Assembly: GCF_001552355.1 (NCBI RefSeq)
Contig: NZ_BCRA01000046.1
Span: 1 to 44,489, forward strand
Source: Microbacterium resistens NBRC 103078
GTDB lineage: Bacteria > Actinomycetota > Actinomycetes > Actinomycetales > Microbacteriaceae
DNA length: 44,489 bases
Reading direction: 5' to 3'
Shown: positions 31,478-40,401 of the stretch, piece after piece
How the letters are laid out: each line of letters starts with the position of its first letter
Position numbering within the stretch: position 1 is the first letter of the stretch
Program-made: the position numbers and the translations under genes
The notes under the pieces: generated by a model
Databases searched by the model: none
What the model was told of the DNA's origin: nothing
Seen by the model: only the letters and a program-made list of their open reading frames with translations

Positions 31478-32239
31478 ATGGCCGACGACACCGTCCACTG
31501 GCCGAACGAGCTGTTCGCCGACATCGACCGGACCGGCCCCGTCCCCCTCTACTTCCAGGTGTCCACGCGGCTCCAGCAGGCGATCCGCTCGGGGACGATC
31601 CCGGCCGGGGCCCGCCTGGAGAACGAGATCTCCATCGCGGAGCAGCTGGGCGTCTCGCGTCCGACCATCCGGCGGGCGATCCAGGAGCTCGTGGACAAAG
31701 GCCTGCTCGTGCGGCGCCGGGGCATCGGCACCCAGGTGGTGCAGGGCTCGGTCACCCGGCAGGTGGAGCTCACCAGCCTCTACGAGGACCTGCAGAGCGC
31801 GCACCACGAGCCCGGCACCGAGGTGCTGGTGCACGAGGTCGTCCCCGCGGACGACCAGGTCGCGGCCGCCCTGGGCTGCGAGCCGGGGACCGAGGTGCTG
31901 CACCTGCGCCGCCGGCGCAGCACGGACGGCGTCCCCGTCGCGGTCCTGGAGAACTACCTGCCCGCCGAGTTCGCCGTCGTGACCGCGGAGCAGCTCGAGG
32001 CGCGCGGCCTCTACCAGATCCTGCGCGCCCGGGGAGTGGCCATCCGGGTCGCCAAGCAGACGATCGGCGCGCGACGGGCCGAGGACGACGAGGACGAGCT
32101 GCTGGGGATCGACGAGGGCGGCCCCGTCCTCACGATGGAGCGCGTGTCGTTCGACCAGTCCGGCGCGGCCGTCGAGTTCGGCATCCACTGCTACCGCCCG
32201 GACATGTACAGCTTCGAGACGACCCTCGTTGCGAAGTAG
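31478..32239 (+). CDS. GntR-family regulator (HutC/UTRA type), probable repressor of the inositol operon
   Basis: A 253-residue regulator. The ATG at 31478 is preceded by a GCGGGG stretch; longer in-frame starts read Arg-rich sequence overlapping the promoter. Residues 15-85 form the GntR winged helix (LYFQVSTRLQQAIRSGTIPAGARLENEISIAEQLGVSRPTIRRAIQELVDKGL). From about residue 100 comes a UTRA ligand-binding domain. It is divergent from the 13-gene inositol run, and related operator sequences lie at its own promoter, at the operon promoter and before iolC. The ligand is probably an inositol catabolite. Its UTRA domain differs from the Bacillus DeoR-type IolR. Confidence 0.9.
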   Translation: MADDTVHWPNELFADIDRTGPVPLYFQVSTRLQQAIRSGTIPAGARLENEISIAEQLGVSRPTIRRAIQELVDKGLLVRRRGIGTQVVQGSVTRQVELTSLYEDLQSAHHEPGTEVLVHEVVPADDQVAAALGCEPGTEVLHLRRRRSTDGVPVAVLENYLPAEFAVVTAEQLEARGLYQILRARGVAIRVAKQTIGARRAEDDEDELLGIDEGGPVLTMERVSFDQSGAAVEFGIHCYRPDMYSFETTLVAK

Positions 32240-32269
32240 CCCGCCCGGTCGCTCACCGGCCCCAGCGAG

Positions 32270-32405
32270 GGTCGTTGAGCGAGCGCAGCGAGACGAAACG
32301 CCCCCAGCCGCGCGTCACCACGTTTCGTCTCGTCGCTGCGCTCCTCGCCCAACGACCGACACGCCCCCACCCCCGGTCGTTGAGCGAGCGCAGCGAGACG
32401 AAACG
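32270..32405. repeat. Three copies of the GGTCGTTGAGCGAGCG repeat
   Basis: Plus (32270-32300), minus (32319-32358) and plus (32374-32405) copies fill the 193-bp gap between gntR and the L7/L12-like gene. The minus copy has one change (CGCCCAACGACC). Confidence 0.8.
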
Positions 32406-32432
32406 CCGACGCCCTCCGGCAGACTGGAGGGC

Positions 32433-32918
32433 ATGGAACCGTGGATGTGGATCGTCGCCGTCGTCGTGCTGCTCGTGATCGCGGGGGTCCTGGTGCGGTC
32501 GCTGAGCCCGAAGCGCCCGGAGCCGCTGAGCCCGGCGACCGCCTCCGCGGCGCCGGCGACGACCGCCATTCCGATCGCGCGCGCGGACGGCACGATGGAT
32601 CCCGCCGTGGTGGCCGAGATCGACCGGCTCGTCGCGACGGACCAGAAGATCGCCGCGATCAAGGTGCTCCGCGATCACCAGCCCCTCTCCCTGCAGGAGG
32701 CGAAGGACCGGATCGACGTCTGGATCCCCGGCTCGGCGCCTCAGCCCGCGTCGGCCGCGCCGCGCGGCTTCTCCGCCGACTCCCTGCCGCCGACGACCCG
32801 CGCGGAGATCGACCGGCTCGTCGCCGCCGGACAGCCGATCGCGGCGATCAAGATCCTCCGGGAGGCGACCGGCCTCGGACTGAAGGAGTCGAAGGGCGTC
32901 ATCGACTCGTGGCGCTGA
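32433..32918 (+). CDS. Membrane protein with two ribosomal L7/L12 C-terminal-like modules
   Basis: A 161-residue protein with an N-terminal membrane helix (about residues 4-24, MWIVAVVVLLVIAGVLVRSL). An Ala/Pro linker follows, then two similar modules of about 40 residues (about 60-100 and 120-160). Each has EIDRLVA..QKIAAIKVLRDH..LSLQEAKDRID or the matching GQPIAAIKILREATGLGLKESKGVID. This helix-turn pattern is that of the bL12 C-terminal domain, which in the ribosome recruits translation factors. Such bL12-like membrane proteins are common and uncharacterised. GGAGG is only two bases before the first ATG; an ATG four codons later is an alternative. Confidence 0.75.
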   Translation: MEPWMWIVAVVVLLVIAGVLVRSLSPKRPEPLSPATASAAPATTAIPIARADGTMDPAVVAEIDRLVATDQKIAAIKVLRDHQPLSLQEAKDRIDVWIPGSAPQPASAAPRGFSADSLPPTTRAEIDRLVAAGQPIAAIKILREATGLGLKESKGVIDSWR

Positions 32919-32965
32919 CGACCTCTCCCCGCTGAGAGGATGGACCCGACCCGAAGGAGACCCGC

Positions 32966-33604
32966 ATGACCGATCGACTCGCCCGCGCCCGTTCCGCCGG
33001 AGTGCTCGCCGTGCTCCGCGCCCCGTCGCCCGAGTCCGCGCTCGACACGGCCGAAGCCCTGATCCGCGGCGGCATCAGCGGCATCGAGGTGACCTACTCC
33101 ACCCCGGACGCCCCGGCCGTCATCCGAGAGCTCATCTCCCGTCACGGCGCGGACGCATACGTCGGGGCCGGGACCGTGACGACCCCCGCCGAGGCCGCCG
33201 CCGCCGCGGAGGCCGGCGCGGAGTTCCTGGTCTCGCCGGGCACCCGCCCCGATCTGACCCGGGCGATGATCGAGACGGGCACCGTGGTCATGACCGGGGC
33301 GCTCACCCCGTCGGAGGTCATGGAGGCGCGGGAGCTCGGCGTTGACGTGGTGAAGATCTTCCCCGCCTCCCTCGGCGGCCCCTCCTACCTCAGCGCGCTG
33401 CGCGGCCCGTTCCCGGACGCCCCGCTCATGCCGACCGGCGGCGTCACCCCCGACAACCTCGCGGAGTGGTTCGCCGCGGGGGCCGTCGCCGTGGGCGCCG
33501 GGGGCGACCTGGCGCGGGGCGCGTCGATCGCCGCGGGAGACTGGGCGGACATCGAGCAGCGCGCCGTGCGCTTCGCCGCCGCCCTCGCCGCCGTTCGCCG
33601 CTGA
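32966..33604 (+). CDS. eda: KDPG/KHG aldolase (Eda-type)
   Basis: A 212-residue class I aldolase that cleaves 2-keto-3-deoxy-6-phosphogluconate to pyruvate and glyceraldehyde-3-phosphate, or a related 2-keto acid. The catalytic Glu lies in GIEVTYSTP and the Schiff-base Lys in VDVVKIFPASLGG. The N-terminal RSAGVLAVLRAPS is the family opening. GAAGGAGA precedes the ATG. It has no partner dehydratase beside it and may serve a hexuronate or Entner-Doudoroff route encoded elsewhere. Confidence 0.92.
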   Translation: MTDRLARARSAGVLAVLRAPSPESALDTAEALIRGGISGIEVTYSTPDAPAVIRELISRHGADAYVGAGTVTTPAEAAAAAEAGAEFLVSPGTRPDLTRAMIETGTVVMTGALTPSEVMEARELGVDVVKIFPASLGGPSYLSALRGPFPDAPLMPTGGVTPDNLAEWFAAGAVAVGAGGDLARGASIAAGDWADIEQRAVRFAAALAAVRR

Positions 33605-33695
33605 CACGCGCACGCACCGGCCGTCCCGCACACCGGCGCGCTTCCCGCCCGTCGAGGCACGGGTCCCGAACCACTCGGCTCCCGCACAGCCGCAT

Positions 33696-33707
33696 TTGGT
33701 ATACCAA
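33696..33707 (+). promoter_or_regulatory. Perfect 12-bp palindrome at the ankyrin-lipoprotein start
   Basis: TTGGTATACCAA ends four bases before the ATG at 33712. TATACC inside it is followed by six bases and the ATG, fitting a -10 box of a leaderless transcript. The same palindrome type is a common GntR/FadR-like operator core. No regulator is adjacent. Confidence 0.45.
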
Positions 33708-33711
33708 TTGC

Positions 33712-34500
33712 ATGACGCTCTTCCGCTCACCCCGCCTCCCCGGCGCCGTCGCCGCCGCGGTCCTGGCCGCGACCGCGACCCTGCTGGTGACCGGCTGCGC
33801 TCCGGCAGCCGAGGACGGGTCACCGGCCCCGCCGGCCTCCCGCACCCCCGCGCCGAGCATGACCGCCCCTTCCCCGACGACCCCCCGAACGGAGACCGAG
33901 ATGGCCGCGATGGACTCCGCCCTGTATTCCGCCGCCGCCACCGGTGACGCGGCGGCGGTCCGCACCGCGATCGAGGGCGGCGCGAACCTCGAGACACGAG
34001 GAGCGGCCGGCATGACGCCGCTCGTCGCCGCGACCAAGGAGAACCACGTCGAGGCCGCCCGCGCGCTGATCGAGGCCGGGGCGGACGTGAACGCCAAGGA
34101 CGACATCCAGGACTCCGCGTACCTCTATGCCGGCGCGCGCGGGCACGACGAGATCCTGCGCCTCACCCTGGCGCATGGCGCGGATCTCGCGAGCACGAAC
34201 CGCTTCGGCGGCACCGCGCTGATCCCCGCCTCCGAGCGTGGCCTGCTCTCCACGATCGGGATCCTGCTGGAGGCCGGGGTCGACCCGGACCACGTGAACG
34301 ACCTCGGCTGGACGGCCCTGCACGAGGCGATCGTGCTGGGCGACGGCTCCGAGCGCTATGTGCTCGCCGTGCGCGCTCTCCTCGACAGCGGTGCGGATCC
34401 GACGATCCCCGACGGCAACGGCACCGCGCCGCGCGACCTCGCGCGGCAGCAGGGCTACGACGCCATCGTCGCCGAGCTCGACAACGCCCGTCCCCGGTAG
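33712..34500 (+). CDS. Ankyrin-repeat lipoprotein
   Basis: A 262-residue protein with a lipoprotein signal (ATLLVTGC, Cys at about residue 28), a Pro/Thr/Ser-rich linker and about five ankyrin repeats from about residue 65 (DAAAVRTAIEGGANLETRGAAGMTPLVAATKENHVEAARALIEAGADVNAKD and following). It is exported and membrane-tethered, so it probably binds a protein at the cell surface. The partner is unknown. Bacterial ankyrin lipoproteins are sometimes linked to catalase or peroxide defence, but nothing of that kind is adjacent. There is no Shine-Dalgarno, and the start looks leaderless. Confidence 0.88.
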   Translation: MTLFRSPRLPGAVAAAVLAATATLLVTGCAPAAEDGSPAPPASRTPAPSMTAPSPTTPRTETEMAAMDSALYSAAATGDAAAVRTAIEGGANLETRGAAGMTPLVAATKENHVEAARALIEAGADVNAKDDIQDSAYLYAGARGHDEILRLTLAHGADLASTNRFGGTALIPASERGLLSTIGILLEAGVDPDHVNDLGWTALHEAIVLGDGSERYVLAVRALLDSGADPTIPDGNGTAPRDLARQQGYDAIVAELDNARPR

Positions 34501-34501
34501 C

Positions 34502-34558
34502 CGAGTGGTCAGTTTCTGTGGGTTGAGACGCCGCCAACCCGCAGAAACTGACCACTCG
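34502..34558. terminator. GAGTGGTCAGTTTCTG inverted repeat, copy 2, between convergent genes
   Basis: Arms of 23 bases (34502-34524 and 34536-34558) pair with one mismatch around an 11-base loop. The element begins directly after the ankyrin stop codon and lies 25 bases before the convergent SDR stop, so it could end transcription from both sides. It is the same family as 378-438. Confidence 0.6.
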
Positions 34559-34582
34559 AGAGACGGGGGGCCGTCGTGGGCG

Positions 34583-35425
34583 TCAGTCGAGGAAGATGTC
34601 GGGGTACAGCCGGTCGTCCGCCGTCCCGGGGACGGCCGCGTACGCGGAGAAGTCCGTGACGCCGTCCGCCTCGAGCACGTCCTCCACGATGAGGGACTGC
34701 CCGGTGTACTCGCGCGCAGGCTTGGTCAGCACGGCGTACGCCGCGTCCGCGTAGATCTCGGGCGTGCGGCTCGCGGCCATCACCCGATCGCCGCCGAGGA
34801 GGTTCTGCACGGCGGCCGTCGCGATCGTCGTCCTCGGCCACAGGGTGTTTGCAGCGATCCCGGCCTCGGCGAACTCCGCGGCGAGCCCCAGCGTCACCAT
34901 CGTCATGCCGAACTTCGCCAGCGAGTACCCGGTGTGCGCGCCGAGCCACCGCGGCGTCGGGTTCAGCGGGGGCGACAGCGACAGGATGTGCGGGTTCGGG
35001 GAGTCCTTGAGGATCGGGATCGCCGCGCGAGACAGGAGGAACGTCCCGCGCACGTTCACGTCCTGCATCAGGTCGTACTTCTTGGCCGGGAGGTCCAGCG
35101 ATCCGGACAGGTCGATCACGCTCGCGTTGTTGATCACGGCGTCGATCCCGCCGAACTCGCCCTGGGTCTTCAGCACCGCCTCGGTGATGTCGTCGTCCTC
35201 CCGCACGTCCCCGACGATCGGGAGCGCTCGGCCGCCGGCCGCGCGGATCTGCTCCGCCGCGGTGTGGATCGTGCCCTCGAGCTTCGGATGCGGCGTGTCC
35301 GTCTTCGCCAGCAGCGCGACGTTCGCGCCGTCCGCCGCCGCGCGAAGAGCGATCGCGAGGCCGATGCCGCGGCTTCCGCCGGACATGAGGATGGTCTTGC
35401 CGGCCAGCGGCTTGGTGTCGGTCAT
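34583..35425 (-). CDS. SDR-family NAD(P)-dependent oxidoreductase (HSDL2-like)
   Basis: A 280-residue short-chain dehydrogenase. The cofactor motif is SGGSRGIGLAIALRAA (about residues 15-30), the structural NNAS lies around residue 112, and the catalytic pair is in GYSLAKFG, with Ser in LSLSPPLN upstream. The sequence resembles the hydroxysteroid dehydrogenase-like 2 group, whose substrate is uncertain but linked to acyl-lipid metabolism. A second SDR gene lies 87 bases upstream on the same strand, so the two may be co-transcribed. Confidence 0.88.
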   Translation of the reverse strand: MTDTKPLAGKTILMSGGSRGIGLAIALRAAADGANVALLAKTDTPHPKLEGTIHTAAEQIRAAGGRALPIVGDVREDDDITEAVLKTQGEFGGIDAVINNASVIDLSGSLDLPAKKYDLMQDVNVRGTFLLSRAAIPILKDSPNPHILSLSPPLNPTPRWLGAHTGYSLAKFGMTMVTLGLAAEFAEAGIAANTLWPRTTIATAAVQNLLGGDRVMAASRTPEIYADAAYAVLTKPAREYTGQSLIVEDVLEADGVTDFSAYAAVPGTADDRLYPDIFLD

Positions 35426-35512
35426 GGTGCTCCTCGGGGTCGTGTCGGGGTGATGCGCCGCCATCCGCTCCGGTGGACCGGAGCGACGGATCGCGGCGCG
35501 AGAGCGGGCGGC

Positions 35513-36274
35513 CTACTTCGGCGCCATGCGGATCGCGCCGTCGAGGCGGATCGTCTCGCCGTTGAGGTAGCCGTTCTCGACGATGTGCTGGACGAGCGCG
35601 GCGTACTCGTCGGGACGCCCGAGCCGCTGCGGGTACGGCACCTGCTGGCCGAGCGAGGCCTGCGCCGCCTCGGGGAGTCCCGCGAGCATGGGCGTCTCCA
35701 TGATCCCGGGGGCGATCGTGCACACGCGGATCCCGTAACGGGCCAGCTCCCGCGCGATCGGCAGGGTCATGGCGTGCACGCCGCCCTTCGACGCGGCGTA
35801 GGCGGGCTGTCCGATCTGCCCGTCGAAGGCGGCGACGCTCGCCGTGTTGACGACGACGCCGCGATCCCCGCCCTCGGTCGGCTCGGTGCGGGCGATCGCC
35901 GCGGAGGCCTGCGAGATCACGGTGTAGGTGCCCACGAGGTTGATGCGGATGATCCGCTCGAAGCCGGACACGTCCGTCGGATTGCCGTCGCGGTCCAGCA
36001 CCTTCGCCGGGGGCGCGATGCCGGCGCAGTTCACGACGATCCGCAGCGGCGCCTTCTCGGAGGCGCGGTCGACCGCCGCGCGCACCTGGTCGACGACCGT
36101 GACGTCGGCGGGAGCGAAGGCGAAGCCGTGCTCCTCGGCGACCGCCGCGCCGTCGGACCCGGGCAGGTCGACGATCGTGACGACCGCGCCGGCCTCCGCC
36201 AGACGACGGGCCGTGGCGAGTCCGAGTCCGCTGGCGCCTCCGGTGACGAGAGCGCCTGATCCGTGGATCTGCAT
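35513..36274 (-). CDS. SDR-family oxidoreductase, 3-hydroxyacyl-CoA dehydrogenase type II-like
   Basis: A 253-residue short-chain dehydrogenase. [20 protein letters not shown] is the cofactor motif, NCAGI is the structural motif, and [23 protein letters not shown] carries the catalytic Ser-Tyr-Lys. [15 protein letters not shown] and [12 protein letters not shown] resemble the HSD17B10 type of 3-hydroxyacyl-CoA dehydrogenase, active in beta-oxidation. AAGGAGA lies before the ATG. The 184-bp gap to the divergent kinase gene holds a -10-like TAGGCT (minus, 36312-36317) but nothing else clear. Confidence 0.9.
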   Translation of the reverse strand: MQIHGSGALVTGGASGLGLATARRLAEAGAVVTIVDLPGSDGAAVAEEHGFAFAPADVTVVDQVRAAVDRASEKAPLRIVVNCAGIAPPAKVLDRDGNPTDVSGFERIIRINLVGTYTVISQASAAIARTEPTEGGDRGVVVNTASVAAFDGQIGQPAYAASKGGVHAMTLPIARELARYGIRVCTIAPGIMETPMLAGLPEAAQASLGQQVPYPQRLGRPDEYAALVQHIVENGYLNGETIRLDGAIRMAPK

Positions 36275-36458
36275 TCGTGTTCTCCTTCGAACGGGTGAGC
36301 CCGAGTCCCAGCCTAGGCGGTCCTGAGTCCCACCGCGGTCATCGCCGGAGCGGGCCCGGCGCGGGCGGGTCTCGCGTGCGAGCCTACGTCAGCGCGCGTC
36401 TGGCGGGGAGCCCGGCCACGGCGGCGCCGCATCGGCGGCCACCGGGCAGGATGGAGGC

Positions 36459-37196
36459 ATGACCATCCCGTCCGAGCCCGTCACGATCCCCGACCGCGTC
36501 CGGGACCTCGGCGGCGACGCCGAGCTCGTCTGCGTGTGGAGCAACGACTATGGCGGGCTCACGTTCCGTGCGACTCCGACGGGCGGCGAGGCCTTCTACG
36601 TCAAGTGGGGACCACGCAACGCCGAGTCCTCCATGCGCGACGAGGCCGAGCGGATGCGCTGGGCAGGATCGTGGATCCGGGTCCCCCGCGTCCTCGCGCA
36701 CGGCGAGGACGACACACACGAGTGGCTCGTGACGACGGCGGTCGAGGGGCTGAGCGCGGTGGATCCGCGCTGGGCCGACGAACCCGAGACCGCGGTGCGC
36801 GCCGTCGGGGAGGCGCTGCGCACGATGCACGACGCGCTGCCCGTCGCGGAATGCCCCTGGGAGTGGACGGTCCCCACCCGCATCGCGAACGCGGCGGCGC
36901 GCGGGCTCGTGGTCCCCGAGGCGCTGCGGACCCCGCCCGCCGTCGACCGGCTCGTGGTCTGCCACGGGGACGCCTGCATGCCGAACACGCTGATCGGTCC
37001 GGACGGACGCCCGGCCGCGCACGTCGACCTCGCCGCGCTCGGGGCGGCCGATCGCTGGGCCGACATCGCCGTCGCCTCGATGAGCACGGAGTGGAACTAC
37101 GGCCCCGGGTGGGACGACGTGCTCATCGAGGCGTACGGCGCAGAGCCCGATCGGGAACGGCTCGCGTACTACCGCGATCTGTGGAACGCCACCTGA
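36459..37196 (+). CDS. APH(3')-like aminoglycoside phosphotransferase family protein
   Basis: A 245-residue kinase-fold protein. VCHGDACMPNTLI is the catalytic loop (HGDx4N), and HVDLAALGAADRWADIAVA is the DxxxxGxxDR motif that binds magnesium and the substrate. The N-terminal FYVKWGP holds the ATP-binding Lys. True APH(3') enzymes are about 265 residues; this one is slightly shorter and keeps all core residues. It could phosphorylate an aminoglycoside or a metabolite. Resistance cannot be claimed from sequence alone. GGAGG overlaps the region just before the ATG. Confidence 0.85.
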   Translation: MTIPSEPVTIPDRVRDLGGDAELVCVWSNDYGGLTFRATPTGGEAFYVKWGPRNAESSMRDEAERMRWAGSWIRVPRVLAHGEDDTHEWLVTTAVEGLSAVDPRWADEPETAVRAVGEALRTMHDALPVAECPWEWTVPTRIANAAARGLVVPEALRTPPAVDRLVVCHGDACMPNTLIGPDGRPAAHVDLAALGAADRWADIAVASMSTEWNYGPGWDDVLIEAYGAEPDRERLAYYRDLWNAT

Positions 37197-37206
37197 TCGC
37201 GCCGGC

Positions 37207-38967
37207 TCAGTAACGCAGGCCGTGCCCGAACCGGAAGGTCGGGTCCTCGGTGTCGAACGCCACGTCGGAGCGGCTCGCGATGACGGCGGCGTCCGACCTC
37301 GGCAGGTCGAACGGCAGCGCCCCCTGAGGACCGCGGTCGCCGAACAGCACCGCGAGCACGGCCTGGTCGGACGCGCCGTAGTCGGCGAGCACCGCGCGGG
37401 CGGACTCCTCCAGGCCGCCGAGCACGGCGGGGCGGTCGAGGTAGACGTCGATCACGGTCGGCACCGTCTCGGCGATACGGGTGAGACGCGCGTGCTCCTC
37501 GGCCGGGAACTCCAACGACCCGGAGTGGAACATCGCGGAGAACCCGCCGCGGTCCCGGTCCTCGAACGGCGCCTTGATGCGCAGGATCGCGACGTCCGCC
37601 TCCTCGGGCGTGGCCACGACCGTGGCGAACCCGCCGAGCACCTCGGCGTCCACGCCCTCGGCGTAGACCGAGACGCCCCGCGACAACGGCAGGATCGCGT
37701 CGGTGTTCGTCAGGAGCGTGAGCGAGTCGCTCTGCGCGGCGAGCCCCTCCTCGACGAAGTCCGCGCGGCCGACCACGGCCTCGGCGCGGTCCTCGTCCAC
37801 GAACGGGTCGTCGAAGAGCCCGAGGCGGAACTTCTCGCGCAGCAGCCGCCGGACCGAGACGTCGAGACGCTCCTCCGAGACCGCACCGCTCCCGAGCAGG
37901 TCCAGGAGGACGTCGGTGCACAGCTCGCCGCCGAACTGGTCGACGCCGGCGTCGAGCGCCTTCACCATCCGTTCCGGGCGGGTCAGGTGCTCCAGCCCCC
38001 ACGCCCGCGCCGGCATCGGCGTGCCGAGGATCTCGGCGTCGGTGAGCAGGCCCCAGTCCGTGCAGACGATGCCTTCGAAGCCGAGCCGGTCGCGCAGCAG
38101 ATCGGTCAGGACGTCCTTGTTGAAGCCGAACCCGACCTCCTCCCAATCGGTGCCGACGGGCTTGCCGTAGTAGGGCATCATCTGCGTGGCGCCGGCGCCG
38201 ATCGCGGCGATGAACGGCCGGAGGTGGTACTCCTGCGCTCCTCCCGGATACACCTGCTCCTTGCCCCACTCGAAGTGCGGATCCTCGCCGTCGAGCTGCG
38301 GCCCGCCCCCGGGGAAGTGCTTGACCATGGTCGCCACGGAGTCCGGTCCGAGCTCTTCGCCCTGGAAGCCGCGGATGTAGCCGACGACGAGCGCGGAGGT
38401 GAGGTCCGCGTCCTCGCCGAACGTGCCGTTGATGCGCGACCAGCGCGGCTCCGTGGCGAGGTCGATCTGCGGGTGCAGCGCCACCCGCAGCCCGACGGCG
38501 AGGTACTCCTGCCGCGCGATGTCGCCGAAGCGCTGCAGCCGCTCCGGCGAGCGCAGCGCGGCGAAGCCCAGCGTCTCCGGCCACTGGGAGAAGGGCCCCG
38601 CAAGGATCGAGGTGAGGGGGTTGTCGCTGAACGCGTGGCGCGGATCCGTCGAGAACGTGAGGGGGATGCCGAGGCCGTCCTCCCGCGCCACGCGCTGCAG
38701 CACGTTGTGCCAGACGGCGAACTCCCGTCCGTCCGGGGCGGCGCCGAGGATGTTGAAGTGGTTCATCCGGCGCTTTCGCACCATCGACTCCGCCGACGGG
38801 ATCCCGAACGTCGGGTTGCCGACGGACGGGTCGCCGAACGCGACCATGGTGTGGAAGAGCATGCCCGCCTTGTCGGCGGCGTCCATGCGCGACAACACGT
38901 CCTCCACCCGCTGCTCGACCGGCAGCGCCGCATCCTGGTACGGGAAGCGCACCTCGTCCTGTGTCAT
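37207..38967 (-). CDS. GH3 family glycosidase
   Basis: A 586-residue enzyme of glycoside hydrolase family 3. VKHFPGGGPQLDGEDPHF is the substrate-binding KH motif, and GIVCTDWGLLTDAE carries the nucleophile Asp. After a linker, a C-terminal alpha/beta domain (DVAILRIKAPFEDRD, VPTVIDVYLDRPAVLG) is present, as in beta-glucosidases and xylosidases. There is no signal peptide, so it is cytoplasmic. It lies 28 bases after the MFS transporter stop and is probably co-transcribed, cleaving a disaccharide or oligosaccharide brought in by that carrier. Exact sugar specificity is unknown. Confidence 0.9.
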   Translation of the reverse strand: MTQDEVRFPYQDAALPVEQRVEDVLSRMDAADKAGMLFHTMVAFGDPSVGNPTFGIPSAESMVRKRRMNHFNILGAAPDGREFAVWHNVLQRVAREDGLGIPLTFSTDPRHAFSDNPLTSILAGPFSQWPETLGFAALRSPERLQRFGDIARQEYLAVGLRVALHPQIDLATEPRWSRINGTFGEDADLTSALVVGYIRGFQGEELGPDSVATMVKHFPGGGPQLDGEDPHFEWGKEQVYPGGAQEYHLRPFIAAIGAGATQMMPYYGKPVGTDWEEVGFGFNKDVLTDLLRDRLGFEGIVCTDWGLLTDAEILGTPMPARAWGLEHLTRPERMVKALDAGVDQFGGELCTDVLLDLLGSGAVSEERLDVSVRRLLREKFRLGLFDDPFVDEDRAEAVVGRADFVEEGLAAQSDSLTLLTNTDAILPLSRGVSVYAEGVDAEVLGGFATVVATPEEADVAILRIKAPFEDRDRGGFSAMFHSGSLEFPAEEHARLTRIAETVPTVIDVYLDRPAVLGGLEESARAVLADYGASDQAVLAVLFGDRGPQGALPFDLPRSDAAVIASRSDVAFDTEDPTFRFGHGLRY

Positions 38968-38995
38968 TCCTGTTCTCCTCACTCGATCGCTGCGG

Positions 38996-40306
38996 TCAGC
39001 GCGCGGACTTGATGAACCAGACGCAGAACGCGCCCAGGATGCTCAGCACGATCCCGACCGGGAACAGCCCGGCGTACCCGAACACGAGCACGATCGCACC
39101 GGCGACGCCGGGAGCGAAGGTCTGCGGCAGCGTGGCGGCGATGTTGACGACCCCGAGGTCCTTCGCGAAGGACTTCGCCGACGGGAGCACCTGGCTGATG
39201 AGCGCCGTGTCCACGGCCTGGAACATGCCGAACCCGAACCCGATGATCGCCGTCATCACGAGCCACGACGTGTAGGTCGGCCAGATCCACGGCAGCGCGA
39301 GCGCGACGCCCATGACGACGGACGAGCCGAACACGAAGGGCTTGCGACGCCCGATCCGGTCCGACAGCGGGCCGGAGATGATGGTGGCGACGATCGTGCC
39401 GACGAGGCCGACCATGCCGAGGACCGGGATCACGGTGTTCGGGTTTTCGACGCCCAGGTAGTCGCCGAGGATGTAGAGCTGGTAGCCGGTGACGCCGAAG
39501 TAGCCGGTGTAGAGCAGCAGCCGGCCGGTGAAGGCCCAGAAGAAGTCCGGGTGCTTGACCGGGTTCACCCAGAACGTGCGCAGGAAGTCGCCGAGGCGGA
39601 ACGGCTCCCGGGCGAAGTTCGTGCTGGGGTGGTCGGGGTTGAAGACGACGAAGAGGGTGAGCACGAGGAGCGCGAACGCGGCGAAGAAGACGTACCCCAT
39701 GACGAGGTTGTCGAACAGCATGGCGCCGACGATCTGGCCCCCGAGAGCGCCCGCCATCAGCCCGATGCCGAACAGCGTGGCGAACGTCCCCCGACGCGAG
39801 ACGGGCACCCGGTCCGGGAGGACGGCCGACAGCGGTCCCTGCGCGACGTTGTAGAACACCTGGACCAGGCACCATCCGATCACGATCCCGACGAGCGAGT
39901 TCGCGAACGCGAGACCGACGAGCGACAGCCCGCCCGCCAGCGCCCCGAGGAGGATCCAGGGTGCGCGCCGGCCGTACTTGGACCGTGTGCGGTCGGAGAT
40001 CTGGCCTGCGGCCGGCTGCGCGATCATGGCGCAGAGCGCGCCGATCGTGGCGACGATCGCGAAGTAGGCGACCTTCTGCTTCTCGTCCGGGTAGAGCAGT
40101 TCGATCTGGTGCGGCAGCAGGATGCCGGGCACCGCACCCCAGATCACGAAGATCGCGAAGTTCGCCGGCAGGATCCATCCGAGCAGACGCGGCAGGCCGC
40201 GCACGGGCGGGGGCGGGTCGTCCTCGCCGGACGCGGTCGCGACGAAGGTCGTCTCGGTCAGGGGCGCACGCACCTCATCGGGTGCGTCGGAGGGGATCGA
40301 CGACAT
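38996..40306 (-). CDS. MFS sugar transporter
   Basis: A 436-residue carrier with about twelve predicted helices after a 40-residue polar N-terminus. The loops GQISDRTRSKYGRRAPWIL (between helices 2 and 3) and GPLSDRIGRRKPFVFG (the matching loop in the second half) are the classic D-R-x-G-R-R MFS signatures, of the glycoside-proton symporter style. The TetR gene is divergent and the GH3 gene follows, so uptake of a beta-glycoside under TetR control is likely. Confidence 0.9.
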   Translation of the reverse strand: MSSIPSDAPDEVRAPLTETTFVATASGEDDPPPPVRGLPRLLGWILPANFAIFVIWGAVPGILLPHQIELLYPDEKQKVAYFAIVATIGALCAMIAQPAAGQISDRTRSKYGRRAPWILLGALAGGLSLVGLAFANSLVGIVIGWCLVQVFYNVAQGPLSAVLPDRVPVSRRGTFATLFGIGLMAGALGGQIVGAMLFDNLVMGYVFFAAFALLVLTLFVVFNPDHPSTNFAREPFRLGDFLRTFWVNPVKHPDFFWAFTGRLLLYTGYFGVTGYQLYILGDYLGVENPNTVIPVLGMVGLVGTIVATIISGPLSDRIGRRKPFVFGSSVVMGVALALPWIWPTYTSWLVMTAIIGFGFGMFQAVDTALISQVLPSAKSFAKDLGVVNIAATLPQTFAPGVAGAIVLVFGYAGLFPVGIVLSILGAFCVWFIKSAR

Positions 40307-40401
40307 CGTCCGTCCTTCGGGTCGGGGGCGCTGCCGGCCGGGTGTCCGGGAGCGCCGAGGGTCCGCCGCGTCCTCGCGGCGATAGGCACGCTAGCACGAA
40401 T

